NCBI GenBank assembly: GCA_905178155.1
Contig: CAJINV010000009.1
Span: 2,767,373 to 2,831,372 of the forward strand
Reading direction: 5' to 3'
DNA from: Amoebophrya sp. A120
Lineage: Eukaryota; Sar; Dinophyceae; Syndiniales; Amoebophryaceae
DNA: 64,000 nucleotides
Numbering within the stretch: position 1 is the first letter of the stretch; the number at the start of each line of letters is the position of its first letter. The translations under genes were made by a program, and so were the position numbers. Below, piece after piece: positions 42,101-57,100 of this stretch. The notes under the pieces were generated by a model. That model was given only the letters and a program-made list of their open reading frames with translations. It was not told the DNA's origin and ran no database searches.

Positions 42101-45100
42101 GCTGGCCTCCTCCTTGCAAGTCAGCCACCGGTGCAGGGGATGGAGCCGGTCGCTCTCAATGCTCTTCCAAAGTTTCTCCAAAGGCAAAGCACCTTTCGTA
42201 GCCGCGTCTTGACTGCTGGTAGTGCTCGTGTCGTAAACAAACAGCTTGCCCTTCTTCGTCGGATGCAGCCGGAGACTGCACCACTCGATGTATCCAAGAA
42301 AAAAAAGCTGTTAGTGTAAATTTGTGATGCGCAACATTCAAGCTGATTGCGTCTGTCATGCTTGGCGTGCATCGTAGGGCTCGTTAAAGGGCGTTTTCCC
42401 GTAGTATCTACTGCGCATGACAGGTTTTTGCTGTCATGCGAGAGACATTTGTCATGCTAATCCTCCAAGAAAGTTACACTTACAATGTTTTTTTCGTGGA
42501 TACGATGGCCCTTCTTGCTATTGCCTCTTTTTCTTCAGCGTTTTTCGGATCGGTAACGGAAGGCCATGGAAGCTGCCCGCAAACGGTATGGAATTCTCTC
42601 AATCGTTACAGCCCTCTTAGCTGTTAAGTACATGAAGTTGCAAATGCAATCATGCAAGAATTATAGCAAAACAGCGCAAAACCAAAGGGAGGAGGACGAT
42701 TTTTGCATTGTAGCTTTCGCAAAACAAATCTGGTACAGATTCCGAGTCCTGCGAGTATTTGCCATGCGAAGCAGCTTGATCTTCATCTGGTTGTTAGGTT
42801 TATTAATCTTTCGAAATGTTTGCATTGCAAATTCAGGTAAACAATTCTTGAGTGAATGTAATTCATTTGAGAATCCCATAAATGGTATGCATCAAGTTGG
42901 GATCAAAAAGCTTCAGCACGCTTTCAGCAACCTTCTCATCGGAGGTCCTCTATCAAGTGCACATATTTCTGGGTCGTCTGGAAGATTGCAAGACTTGTCA
43001 CGCAGGTTTGGCATGTTGACCCAGGAGGTCGTCGGTCTGGACTGCTGGTGCGAGCGGGGGAAGCATCACAAATTTTTATGAAACTCCTCAATGCCTATCC
43101 TCCATGAGAAATGCCGGCTTCGCGTGTTCATCAAAATTGGACGTGTAGTATGTCGTGCTCATGCAATACAGGCTCTCGAGGCTGCTCCTCGTTCTTGACC
43201 TAGCATGATCTTCACAAACTCCCTTGCTTCCAGAGACCCAGATATAATATTTGCGGTTGATATCACCACCACAAAGGCGATTCCGGAGCTGCGCTCGATA
43301 GCCTCCTGCACTATCCTGTGCAAAAGTATCGCATTCGCAGCAATTCTATATTGCCGTCATGCATTACGAACTTTTTTCTTAAAGTAGAACCGCATTACAA
43401 ATTTCATTTCTCATGCTGAGAAAATTTGTAATGCATCTATACGAGTACGGTACTTTTGCAATTCATATGCACCGGATCCGAGCCAAACAGATGCTGCATG
43501 TCCTTGATGACCTTCTCGGCCTGGAGGATGGCTGAGGGTGGGTGTCCTGACGCGCTCGGGCCTATCCTACGAAAAAACTGCTTCACTGTGATGATTTTGC
43601 AAGATCTGCATCGCAAATTTGTTACACATGACACTGAAAATTTGTCATGCGCACTTCCCAAGGGAAAACACGCTGGAAAATCCAACGCCTTGCAGGTGTA
43701 GCAAGACAAATAGTTCTCTGTTCCATTTTCTGCATCACAAGTTCACAGTGAAACAGTTTTTTCTTGCGATAATGCCACTCGTTGCGTCAATCAGAATCCG
43801 GGCGGTTGAGGAAGGCAAGTCCGTCTCGCAATGCCCGCCGGCACTCTGACCCGCGGTGAAGAAGTTGAGGTCGCGCAACCCACTAGTGATCATTTTCATG
43901 ATCGTGTCCTTCTGCTTCTGCTCTTTCCCAAAGTTACACAAGGCCCTATTTGCCCCTACTTCGGTACGTTCGTCCTTCACCGGACCAGTTTTACTACTAT
44001 TGATGAGCTCGCACAACTTGGCCTTGTTCTTGTCATCCTTGGCGAAAAATTCGCGGTAAATCATTTCAGCTCGGCCTCCTACCAATTCCTCGACGAGTTG
44101 AGGGTCTTTCGGCTCGACCTGGAGGTTGCTCCACGTAAAAGGGTCGATTACCGCTTCCGCGTCCGAGTCGAGCAACCTATCAGCTGCGAAAATGTCAGTC
44201 TGGGTCTGGAAACTTGTAATGCTAAAAGTGGATGATAGCCGAACTGCAATACGCAGCCAGGCATGACAAATTTTTGAGCTGCTATGTGTTGCGTATTCCG
44301 CATGAGAAACAACGTCTTTACATGACAGATAGGAGAGCCTTTTCGTGCCCATGCATCACAGAGTCTCGAGTCATGTCAGACATGCATGACAAATGTAAGA
44401 ATCTTCCAGATGACCCAGGCATTTTTGCAATCCATACAACCCAAGTATGTACCACGCAGCCGCTTCGGGTGTCAACCTCGGCTGTGTAATCTCAGGCAAC
44501 AGGCGACGTATCGCGGCCTTGCTTTCACGCAAGCCGTGGAAGAAATTGTACCGACTACTAGAAGTAGTACCTCCGCTCGTCTCCTCTTTACTCTGCTGGT
44601 CCAGAAGACCCAAAAGCGGTCCTGGTGGTGTTTTTTCTCCATCCTCTACAAGAAAAGCCCGGCGCAAAATAGCGCCTATCGGATACGACCACGGATCGCC
44701 TTCTTTATCATGATCGGCAGCACGTGGGGGCTGCCGTGGAATGGGGCGCGCGTCTTCGTGGATAGGGTGGGGTCGTACGTCAGGCGGAGACTCCCGACCC
44801 GGATTCGCAGGTGGCGCGAGCAGCAACTCGAGGGCCTCCTCATTCTTGCACACATGTGCCCCCACCACGAATGGCTCCCTCTCGGTGGGTATGCACTGCA
44901 AATATTATATATGTCTGGGTCATCTGGAAAAATGCAACTTTGTGTTTGTCTTGCCTGGGGGCTAGCATGACTCTCAAGTCTGTCGGGCGGCACGTTTTTT
45001 TCCAAAAACCACCGCTTTCTGTCATCATGCAAAAACGCAGTTTGTCATGCTGGATTATAGACAACGCCTAGCAACTCGAAAATTTGTCATGCTGAGCCGC

Positions 45101-48100
45101 CATTTACTGTGGTGTCCTCATGATTCGCCGGCCAGCATCACAAGTTTCCGGACCCAGGAGACATGTTTGGAATGCATAGTGTGCGTGATCCAGGGGACGA
45201 TTGAGGGCAGAAAAGTTTGCTCCTCATACCCGAAGACGTCGTCCAGCAGAATTGCCGCCTCATGCACAGGACGTGCCCTGGTTGTGCTTTTAATTTCGTC
45301 TTGTCCAGCAGTGGCCGCGGCGGGCTCCTTCCTTTCCCTTGTCAAAGACGCCGGCCTATCAAATGCAAAAGTGTCTGGGTCTGGAAGAGTGCCAGACTTG
45401 TCACGCAGGTTTTCCATGACCCATGAGGTCCGGTATGTAGGACATAGCATGAAAGATTATGTGAGAGTTCTATCATGCCTATCCTGCATGAGAAACTGCC
45501 TCTCGATTAGGTCAAGAGTGGACAGTTTTTGGTATATCATGCAACTACACAGGTTTTTAATTTTACATCTTTCAGATTTAGCATGACAAGTTGCTTTGTT
45601 CCAGACCGCCCAGACATATTTGCACTTGATACGGCCAGAGGTCGTACAAAATGTACACGTTTCCAAACCCCTCGTTCGCGGGTGTGATCATGCTGCCCAA
45701 AGCTCGCACCTGCAATTGCAAAAACGGCGTGTCTTCAACATTCATAAACTTTCCTTTGCTATCAAACTTCTCTACGTGCCACTGTTGCCCTAGCGCTCGG
45801 GTCCACTGCTCTTTGGCTTTTGTAGAGCCCTGCTGCGTATCGAATGCAAAAGCATCGTACTCGTACACGTACTAATTGCATTTATGCATTACAAATCTTT
45901 TTCTCGAAGGTAAATGTACTTAAATCAGCATTGCAAATTTGATTTGTAATGCTGAGGAAGTTTGTATATGCATTTATACGAGTACGATACTTTTGCACAG
46001 GATACTGTGCCTGGACGTGTCGTAAAGAGAAAAGTCTACCGCGCTTGGACCGTCGGGTGAGGGCCTGATCAAATAATTCGCGGCTGCCAATTCTTCGATT
46101 GACTGGATCAAAAGCACCTGCTGTGCGTGCGTCCAGCGGCATGATAACATTAGTGCGGTCCGGTATGAAGACCTGCTCAAGCGTTACAACCTCAAACGTT
46201 GCTGCAATAGACTCTGGATTTTTTCTTGCTTGAGGAGCATGACAGACTCGCAGAGCGTTCCAGCACTTTCTCCAATACAAATTTCGCTAGATTCTGCTGC
46301 GGTTATTTCGGACTCCAGAACTTGTCATGCGCAATGCTGTGAAAGTAGGCTACTTCTTACCTTAGATCATGCACTTCTTGCATCACATCGGAGGTCTATT
46401 CTAAGGGCAGCAGTTCTTGCATCACAGATTGCCATAATCTGTTCGTAACGTTGGAGAGTGTAACATTTGAGCAAGTCATATCCTCCTCACCTGTACTCGA
46501 TCCACCTCCCACGCAAGCTGTCCTATCCGGGTCGGGCTCGCCTCCCGGTGGAGCACCGGGCCCGCCTTTCGGTGGAGGAGCACGATCCAGCACGTATTTT
46601 CCCTTTATCGTCACGCCCGTCTTGCTTGTCACGTAAACCTCGCCCGGGGGGCGGGCCACTAGGCGCAGGTCGAGCTTGCCGGGGGGAAACACGCGGGCCG
46701 CCCAAAATGCCGACTTTCGGGACGAGGTGAGGATCATAAGCTGCCAAAGGGGGCGGACCCGCAGAAAGGCATTCGAGATGTAGGACTGATACAAGTTTTC
46801 GTGCGCCCAGTTTTCGCCTTCGTGCTGGAAATCTTCTTTTAAGAAAAACAGCAAAGCATCAAGGGACCGGTCGGCCTCCTCCTGGGCTTCCGGACCAGAG
46901 TCGGCGCTGGTAGCGTCGAGCACTATCCTTCCGCGGTTCGGTCGGGGCCGCTCGTGCTTGTCCTTCCTGCCGTTCATGACCAACTGGACCAGCTCGTAGT
47001 GCTCGTCTTTGTTGAACTTCGACTCTTGCGTCATCACAAGCTTAGCGGTTTTCTCTGTGCTGTCGGTCCACTTCTTCTTTTCGTCTTCGAGCCGAGCCGC
47101 GCGGCCCTTTTCACCTTCTCCACGCCGTTCGCCATCACGCCACGAAAACTCCTGTCGATCGGTGAAGCCCCGCCACCGCAGCAGCTTCGCGGCGGGAGAG
47201 GTGTCACCCACTTGCAGGGCTCGTTTCGGAGGACTTCCTTGGGTCGTGGAAGAAAATTCTCTAGTATTGAGGACGGGAAACAGTCCCTGTTTGCATACCT
47301 TGTCGAAATAGCTGAGCTATTATCTGCAAATATGTCTGGGTCTGGAAGGTTGCGGGAACTTCTGATGCTAAATCTGAATCATGCAAAAATCTGCGCTGCA
47401 TGATTACCAAAAGCTGTCCACATGTGACCTAATCGAGACGCAGTTTCTCTTTCTCACGCAGAATAGGCATCATAGAACTATCAACACAGAATCTGTCATG
47501 CTAATATGCCCTACATACTAGACCTCATGGGTCATGGAAAACCTGCATGACAAACCTAGCCATCCTCCAGACCCGAACACATTTGCATTTGATATGAACG
47601 CGTCCGGATTCAGCATCGCTTTCATGCATCTATCGACCCAGGCTCTTTGCTATCCTGTGCAAAAGAAGTATCGCACTCGTATTAATTGGAGTTATGCATG
47701 ACAAATTTCCTTTCCAAGGTAAAACAGCATGACAAATTCAATGCTTGATGCTCAGAAAATTTGTAATGCAATTTATACTAGTGCGATGCTTTTGCAATGC
47801 ATATTTGCCACTGGCTGCGGTGGAAAAACCCGGTCAGGTAGGCGGCTGCCTCCCAGGCCTGCAATCCGAGACTTTCTCTTTCACTTCGCGGCGCCGGTGG
47901 CGCATCTTCCGGAATTTCATCTGTGTTGGCTCCTCGTCCTACTTCGTTCGCACCACCTCGTAACATTGACGGTAGAAGAACTTCCGAAACGAAGCTAGTA
48001 GGCTATTGTGAGGAAAAATCCCCCTTCCCCATATTGAAAAGGTATGTTTCCGAAAATTTGCGTTGCTGATTTGTGTCCGCAAATTGTCTTGCAAGAAGAC

Positions 48101-51100
48101 AAGTGCAGAGGCATCCGGCCAATTGTGGAAGCGATTTGGCATGCTGTTGGTCGTAGAGGGTAGCCGTTTGCAATGCTGAACAGCTAGACCTGAGCGCTCC
48201 AATCTAGGCTGCGGGTGCGGATCTGGCCGCAGTGCCTTACTGCAAGACAAGTCGGATTTGTGGACGCAAATCCAGCGTCAGAAATTTCGTTTTGATGTGG
48301 GGAGGGGGGATTTATTCTCTTCATTTTGATATAGGCGCCTCGGTGTTCACGTTGACCCGCGAAGCTTTAGTATCGCAGGAAAAAACTGTTTTACTGTGAA
48401 CCTGTGATGCAGAAAATGGAACCCAGGACTATTTGTCTTGCTACACCTGCAAGGCGTTGGATTTTCCAGCGTGTTTTCCCTTGGGAGGTGCGCATGACAA
48501 ATTTATTTCAGTGTCATGTGTAACAAATTTGCAATGCAGATCTTGCAAAATCCTCACAGTGAAACAGTTTTTTCCCGTGATATTTGGGAAACAGCGAATA
48601 CTCGCGGACCGTGCGGAACTGCGGCTGCCAATCCTGAGCCTGCCAATCCTGGGTCTGCGCCGCCTCGGCCTGTTCTTTTTTCAAGTATGTGTAGCGGAGT
48701 CCTCGTCCGTCCTCGTTGTTCGACGTCAACCGCGTCAACTGCATATACTCCTGACGCACCGTATTGAGAGGAAAGCCCCCCCCTCCCCATACCAAAAAGG
48801 GGCAGCACTTCTGAAAATTTGCGATGCTGACTAGTGGCCGCAAATCGTCTCCGTATTGCGAGAAGGCGAATCCAGACACTCCGCCGCGTTTTGCAGGCAG
48901 TTTGTAATGCTGTGTGGCCTACAGAGGACGCGCCTGCCTTGCTAGGCGCCTACACGAAAGCACCCTGCTCGGACTTTATATCTGCACGCAGTCCTTCACT
49001 GCAAGACAAATCCGATTTGTGTACACAAATCCAGCGCCACAGATTTGCTTTGCGATATGGGGAGAGGGATTTTTCCTTTTGATACACCGTTTCTCCCAGC
49101 CGCGACTTCCCTATAGGAGTGTCAGAATCGAAATTGACAAAGTCGAAAAATTTGTGATGCACAGAATCGATGGCAGTTGGAGCCTCAGTTTTCAAGTGGC
49201 GCATGACAAATTTCAGGAGCACCAAATTTCAGTTTTTGTCATGCTACTCTGGCAGCACATTGCATACAATCGGTCTCATATGCCTGCTCCCCAATACAGG
49301 CCTTCAGTGCTCTACATTTTATGCATCACAAATTTTTCGATTTTCTCGATTTCAATCCTGACACTTCCATATTCCCGAGCGGCAAAATAATCCCGTCGTG
49401 ATAGTCGAAGCCGTAGACGAGCTCACCAACGCCCTTGTCCTTGTCCGTATCACCATTTTCGGTGTGATCGGCAAGGCGCATAGGTATCTTGCCTCCCACA
49501 AACTGTCGATCGTAGCCCTCCACGCCTCGCACCCACTGTCGGACATACGACAGCACCTCTTGCTTGTAGGAGGAACTACCAGCAGGACCCGCCGGCTCGT
49601 CGTAGACTATGCGCACCTTTTTATCCTATGTAAAAACATCGCCCCCGCACCAGAGTCAAGATGGGAAATCTGCTAGACAAATCACTGAGCTTTGGTTATT
49701 TCGCATGACAAATTTCGCCCCGTAGTGTAGTCGTCTTTTAGCTAGTTCAGCAGCAGCATCACAGATCTAGCATATCATTCTGGTTCTAGCATCAAAAATT
49801 CCAAACCACGACTAGAAAATGTTTCTCATGAGGCTCCGCATGAGAGACCTTTTTGGATTTGGCATGCAGATTTGCATGATAACTCTGGGCTGGGGACGTT
49901 TTTGCTCAGGATACTTTTCGCCGAGCTTTTCCGCCAGCTCGCCGGTAAAAGTGCAAACCTTATCGAAAGGAAAAACTCCCCCGCCTCCCCATATTGAAAA
50001 GGTATGTTTCCGAGAATTTGCGTTGCTGATTTGTGCTGGCCACAAATCACGTTTGGCTTGCAAGAAGACAAGGGCAGTAGCTGCGTCCCAGTATGGAGCA
50101 GGCGACTTGTCACGCTGTTGGGCGGCTTAAAGGGCAGCCGTTTCCAATGCTGAACAACTAGACCCAGACGCCCCTACCTAGGCTGGAGATTGATCTGGCC
50201 GCAGTCTTGCCTTCCTGCAATACAAAGCGTATTTGTGTACACAAATCCAGCATCAGAAGTTCCGTTTTCGTTTTGATATTATGGGGAGGAAGGATTTTTC
50301 CTTTCGATAAACCTCAAAGGTTCCCCATCTCTTCAGCTTAAGTTTCTCCGACGACGAGGCGTCCGGGTATCAAATGCAAAAATGTTTGGGTCTGGAACTT
50401 TGCTAGACTTGTCATGCAGGTTTTCCATGCCCCATATGATCTGTAATGGAGAACCTCGCATGACAGATCCGTGAGATCACTATCATGCCTATCCTGCATG
50501 ACAAACTTCCTCTCAACTTGATCAAAAGCGGACAGCATTTGGTAATCATGCAACACAGATTTTTGCATGATTCAGATTTAGCATGACAAGTTCCAACCTT
50601 CCAGACCCAGACACATTTGCATTTGATACCGGGTCCATCTTCACGAACCGCGGGCCGCAAACCGCGTTGTAAGCTCTCCGAAAATTCTTCATGTTGTCCG
50701 CAGCTGCCGGGCTGACTTCAGTGCTCGAGCTCGACGCGAGTGTGGTACTAGCGGGATCGTTGTCAAAGGCGGCCAACGCGTACCGGGCAGCCTCGGCGTC
50801 CCCAGACAAAAGCAATAGCTCCACCGGATGAGGCGTCCCAAAGTAGAACTCCGACCGCAGCCCCCCGAGGAGGTTTAAAAGGCGTCGGACGCCAGCCTCG
50901 CGGATTTTCTTGTCGGACGAGGGCGCCGGGTCGTTGATGGGAGAGAGCTCCATGACGATTCTCGCTGGTCGTCTCTGGAATGCGAAATCTTTGTTATGTC
51001 GTTCCCGATATGAACTGCAAAAGTGTCTGGGTCTGGAAGATTAGGACTTGTCATGCTAAATCTCAATGATGCAAAAATCTGTGTTGCGTGAGTGCCAAAA

Positions 51101-54100
51101 GCTGTCCGCCTTTGACCAAGTTGCGGGGGAGTTTCTCATGCACGAAAGGCATGATAGAGACCTCAAAAAATCTGTCGTGCTGGGTCTCGCATTCCAGACC
51201 TCGTGGGTCATGGAAAACCTGCATCACAAATCTTGCATTCTTCCAGACCCAGACATTTTTACATTTGATACCCGATCGTACGCGCCCCGGTTAGTCCAGT
51301 ACTTTTGCCACTCTTCGTCAGCTTCAGCTGGGTCAATTTCAACAAATATCACAATTAAAAATCTTCCCTCCCTCGACGTCCCCATATTCAACACAAACAC
51401 AAATCGCCTGGGCGATTTGTGTAATTCCGCTTACACAAATCGAATTGTCCGCAAAATAGGACGTGCGTGCGCGGTCTCTCTGGCATTTACACCTTCCTAG
51501 CAAGAACGCAATGTTCAATTTGTGCTGTAGTACGCAAATCGCGCATGATCGCAACCGCAAGTCCTCTCTTCATATGAAGAGGGTAAGGGCGGAACATTTT
51601 TCCTTGCGATAAGGAGATCTAGATACTTCTCCCCTCCAAGCTGTATTATCGCGTCCCACGTTTTGCTCGTCAGAAAGCCCAAAAGGTAACACTGGGCCTC
51701 CCAATACTGGAACCCGGGCCCGAAAGGGCCAAGAACGCTTGTGTGTCTATCTGATGCAGGAAGATCCCGCGACACCACCGGTTCTTGGGCCTTTCCCTTG
51801 AAATCGTCGTACATTGCTTTTTTCTTGGACATGTCCGGGGGAAACTGCAGCTGGTCAGGTAGCCTAAGGCCAAATCGACTGACTCGCGGAATGCCGCCCA
51901 GTGTAGCAAAGGCGCTCATTGCCAAATAACTATGTGTGGGACTGCAATCTCCAAGTACTAGCCTCCTCACCTCTCCGTCCGGGTACTCAACGACAGCGTC
52001 TTTGAGGTTCGCCGCCGCGGATAGCTCCCGATCCTTGCAAAACTGCTCAGTGGTAAGGTCAGGCCCCTCCTGTCGGTCGCTGCTCTCGCCATCCTGCATT
52101 CTGGTCAGCTCGTGCGTAGTATCAAAATGAAAAATCCCCCCTCACCATATCGCAAACGAAATTTAAATTGGTGTATTTGAGTACACAAATCTTCACACTT
52201 GTCTTGCGGTAAAGGACTGCACGCAGATCGTAAGCCTAAGGGGGGGCCTCTTGGTGTAGGGGCCTAGCATGGCAAACGTCTGCCCTATAGGCCTTGCAGC
52301 ATGATCATTACACATCGCGCCTGTATAATATCGTGGCGGAGTCTCTGAGTTTGCCCTTTTCTTTGCAAGAGCGACAGGATATGTGGTCACAAATCAGCAT
52401 CGCAAATTTTTAGAAACATACCTTTTCAGTATGGGGAGGCGGGATTTTTCCTTTTAATACGTGGAGAGCGGCAGAATGACGCCGGGGAGGAAGGCTCCGG
52501 CTCCGCTCGCGGGTTGCCCCTGACTTTCATCTGCGACGGCCGGGTGATCACCTGAAGGAGGAGGAGTTGGAGTTGCTGGGCGCGGACCTTTTGGATATCC
52601 TGCGAACCCTATGACAGTGCACAGCTCCCCCTCGTGGTCCCCCTCATTTGTATATTAGCATGAACGGCAATACAAGCAGCAGCAAGAGAAACAAAAACAA
52701 GAGTGCCGGTTTTGCATGACAAAGACAAATTTGCGTTGGATCGTAGGACTATCTTTTGGGCTACCAAAACTTGTCATGCAAACAGTGCCCAGAGACAAAG
52801 GGTGGATATGGGTATTTTGCATGACGAATTTTTTTGAGGGGGAGGGGGAGTAGTTGTGCACTGTCAACATAGATCCGGCGCTGCCCTGCCAGCGCAGCTT
52901 GAACCCTTCTATCCACTCCGGCTTCGCAGTATCAAATGTAAAAGTGTCTGGGTCTGGAAGAATCCTCCAACTTGTCATGCTAAATCTGAATGATGCAAAA
53001 ATCTGTGTTGCGTGAGTGCCAAAAGCTGTCCACTTTTGACCAAGTTGAGAGGGAGTTTCTCATGCAGGAAAGGCATGATAGAGACCTCAGAGAATCTGTC
53101 ATGCTAGGTCCTGCATTCCAGACCTCATGGGCCATGGAAAAGCTGCGTGACAAATCGCGCACTCTTCCAGACCGCCCAGACATTTTTACATTTGATACGC
53201 AGGTTCCTCGACGTCATCGGGCTTGGCGGGAGGTTCTACTTCCTGAACCCGAGGGGGAGCAACCGAGTTATCAAATGCAAATATGTCAATGTCTGGGCTT
53301 GGAAGTAGAGTCACGCTGTACTTTTTGCAGGACACAGAAGGGCGGGCATGGAAGCTGTAGCATCACAGGTTTATTCGAGAAGCTTCCGCAATGCAGAATG
53401 AATTATCCGCATGGCAAAAATAAATCACCCATTTTGGTGACAAATAAAAGTGGGCAACGTTTGATGCTGCCTATGCATGAGATGAGATTTGTATGTGTTG
53501 TGAAATGCGCTTGCGCAGCACCAGTTTGCATTCTTCCAGACCCAGACATATTTGCAATGCATACGAGTTGTCTTCGTGCAACGACTATAAATTGCAAAAG
53601 TGTGATCGTACTCGTACTAATCGCAAGCATGACTCTTTTCCAAGGTATTACATCCGAGTTACAAACTTTGTAGTTTCTCATGCCATTTGTACTAGTGCGA
53701 TGCTTTATTTTATTGAGAGGAAAAATCCCCCCTCCCCATATTGCAAACGCATTCGTCTGAAAATTTGCGACGCAGATTTGAGGTCGCAAATCCTGTCTGT
53801 CTTGCAAGAAGGCAAAGCCAGAGAGTCCGCCGCGTTATGCCGGCGGTTTGTGATGCTGTTGGGCTTACAGAGCCGACATCTGGCATGCTGGTCCCCTACG
53901 TCAAAACCTCTCGACCCAGGCTTGGCATATGCCTGCAGTCCTCTCCAGCAAGATAGACCTGATTTGTGTACGCAAATCCAGTATCAGAAACTTCGTTTCG
54001 ATATGGCGAGGGGGGATTTTTCCCGTTGATATATTTGCTGTTCATAACAACCACTCCAGGACGTGCTCCAGTCTATGGAGCTGTCAGGTTTGAAATCGTC

Positions 54101-57100
54101 AAAGTTGAAATAGTTTGCCATGCAGAAAATGGATGCCAGCTGTAACCCAGTTTCCAAGTGTCGCATGACAAATTTGAGCAGAACCGAAATCCCGTTTGTC
54201 ATGCTGTTTGCATAAGGAAGACGCCTTTTGTCATGCTACTTTAGCAGCTCAGTTTCTACCCCTCAATAGGCTTACAATCAGCCTCATTTGGCTACTCTGC
54301 AAGACAGTCACTTTGTGGGTTGCGTTTTATGCATGCCAAATCATTAACTTTGTCAATTTCAATCCTGACGCTTCCATACAGTCCCTCGACCTCGTAAACA
54401 GGGGCGGAGTGCTATCCTGAGCAAAAACGTCCCCAACCCATAGGCAACAAGATGGTAAATCTGCAACAGAAATTTCAAAGTTTTACGAGATGCGCATGAC
54501 AAGTTTCCATCTGCAGTGTAGTGCTGGTTAGCAAGAAGAGCCGCATGAGCAGGAAGCCACTTTATCATCCTGTCCACAGCATCACAAACGCAAAAACACG
54601 ATTGGAAATAACTGTCATGGAGATTGGCATTACAAATCTTCCTATCATGGCGGATACGTTTTTGCACAGGATAACTGCGCCCCCACCTCCCCGAACGGGG
54701 CGAAGACTATACGCGCCTGGAGCAGTTTATGGCGTTCTCAAACGTTACACTCTGAGCCGTTGCATGGATTTGTCATGCCAAACTAGATGATCAGGAGCTG
54801 GTAGATGATCAAGCTGCTTCGCATGACGAATCTCCGAAGCAGCAGGGCTCAACAGCATCTAAATCCGTGCCAAATCTGTGATGCGAAAGCAGCAAGCTTG
54901 CACCTTTGACTGTTCTTGCGGCTCTTGCATCACAAATTCATGTAACAATTGAGAATGTAACGTTTGAGAACACGATACAGTTCCGCGTACCTGCCCCTGG
55001 GCGAACTATCCTGTACAAAAGTGTCGCACTCGTATTGCAATCTTCATGCTCAGTCATGCATTACAAATCCTTTTGCTATATGTAAATCCGCATTACAAAT
55101 TTTATTTCTCATGCTGAGGAAATTTGTCATGCATTTATACGAGTACGATACTGATTTTGCAGTTCATACGAACACACCTGGAAATATTCCCCCCACCGAA
55201 AGGTAAACTTGTTCGTTGCGTCGCGGACGTACAGAGCCCGACACCTGGCACGCCAGTCCGCGCCTGGCTCGAACACCTGCAACAACGCCACGGCGACAGG
55301 TTCGTCTGCAGTCAAGAGCAGGAGCTCCACACCGACGAAGGGCAGTTCGCGGGGCCGCGCAGTGCCACCCTGCACCGAGTCCAGCACTATCCACTGTAAA
55401 TTTCCTGCACACGTACAAATGCGGTCTCTGCATGGCAAGACTTGGCTTCGATCCTAGTTTAGCACGACAAGTTTCATCACACTCCAAATTGGAAAAAAAT
55501 CTGTGATGCGACCTTGTACATGTACGGGAGATTTGTATTGCATAAGCACATAGAAAATCGCATTGAAGAACGCCCGGGCTTTGATCTTGTTCATATCAAA
55601 TGTCAAAGTGTCTGGGTCTGCGTCTGGAAACTTGTGACGCTGGGTGGCGTCTCATGATGAGGCCACAAATGCTGGCCCAGCATGACAAGTTTCTGAGCTT
55701 CTAGGTGCTGCCTACAATTCTGCATGACAAACTGCGTTTCTGCATCACAGAAGAATGGAGCTCTTGGGTAACGTGCATGACAGATTTAAGAGTCATGCCA
55801 GACAAGCATGACAAACATGCATTCTTCCAGACCCAGACATTTTTCCAGTTGATAGTTCATCCGGAGACGTAACTCGACATCCTGACTCTCTGCTTCCAGT
55901 TTCTCCCATCTCATATTTTTCAAGTAATACGGTTGGTCCAAAAGTAAAATGTAGTTCAGCATTTCTTGGTCCCATTCCATGGCAATCCGCATCGGCTTGA
56001 GAATCGGCTGTGCTATTCGCTTCGCGAGCTGAAAGATTCCCCGGTCCTCAATGCCTCGTTTGATATGAAACTTTTGCTTCATCTCCTGCTGTGCCCGCCT
56101 GAACAACAAATTTTCGGTGGCCACATCGCCCCTTGCTTCCGGAGAAGGCGCCGCGCCGGCTCTCACCAGATCTAGGGGGCTCACCAGCATAGTGACGTGC
56201 CACCATTCGGTGCGAAATAAGCCATTTTCTTCTTTCGTGCTCCCTCCGGATGCCCGCGACCTCGTCTCCTGGTCCTTCACGTCCGTCCAGAGCCGAATAG
56301 CCTCCAGGTAGATCAACGAGTCCGCTGCATCCTGGTCCACCGGGGTCTTCTATGAACTGCAAAAGTATCGTACTAGTATAAATCGCATGACAAATTAGCT
56401 CAGCTTGACAAATTAATTTGTCATGCTGTTTTACCTTGGGATGAAGATTTGTAATGCATGACTGCGATTACTACGAGTGCGATACTTTTGCACAGGATAT
56501 CTTCAAGGGTACGGCAACATCGACATCCCCCCCCAAGAGGCCGATCAGGTAGGCCTGAGCCTGCCACACATAAAAACCGATCCCGTGCTGCGAATCGCCT
56601 TCGTCCTCGTCCGGCTGCACCACATTTGGCCAGAGCCGGATGTGGCAGTTGATCCGCGGCACCACGGGCATGGTTTCAAACGCTGTGAAATACCGTGCGG
56701 TGGCCTGATTCCCGGGATGAGGATTGTACGCCGGCGGCTTCTGCGCGGACCAACCCGGAATCTTGTACAAGACTCCCTCGCGGACAGTCCGCGCCCAGCC
56801 CAGCGTCTTGGTGAGTGCATACGTGATCCCCGGCCTGGCGCGAACCGGAAGAATCACGCCCAGCAGTGCGTCCGCGGGATTGCTCTGGAAATGCATCTCG
56901 TGCAGCTGTTTGTAGCGAACCCACCAGAACATCAAGAAAAAATGATCCTCGAGGCGGCGGTGAGAGTTAAAATGGGGCGGCAGACCCACGGACTGCATTC
57001 ATCGCAAATATGTCTGGGTCGGGAAAGAATGGGATTTGTGACGCGGTCTCTGGATCCTAAAAAAATTTGCATTGCATGACCAGAAAGAGGGGCCCAGTTT

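Noticed and set aside
49372-49621. Calcium-binding loop at NGDTDKDKG
   Set aside because: Too short and lacks the rest of an EF-hand or similar motif.
27-55506. Many short frames that read through introner ends
   Set aside because: Their shared tails (for example KMSGSGR, CKNVWVWK, TLHSQLLH) are translations of the inverted repeats, not protein motifs.
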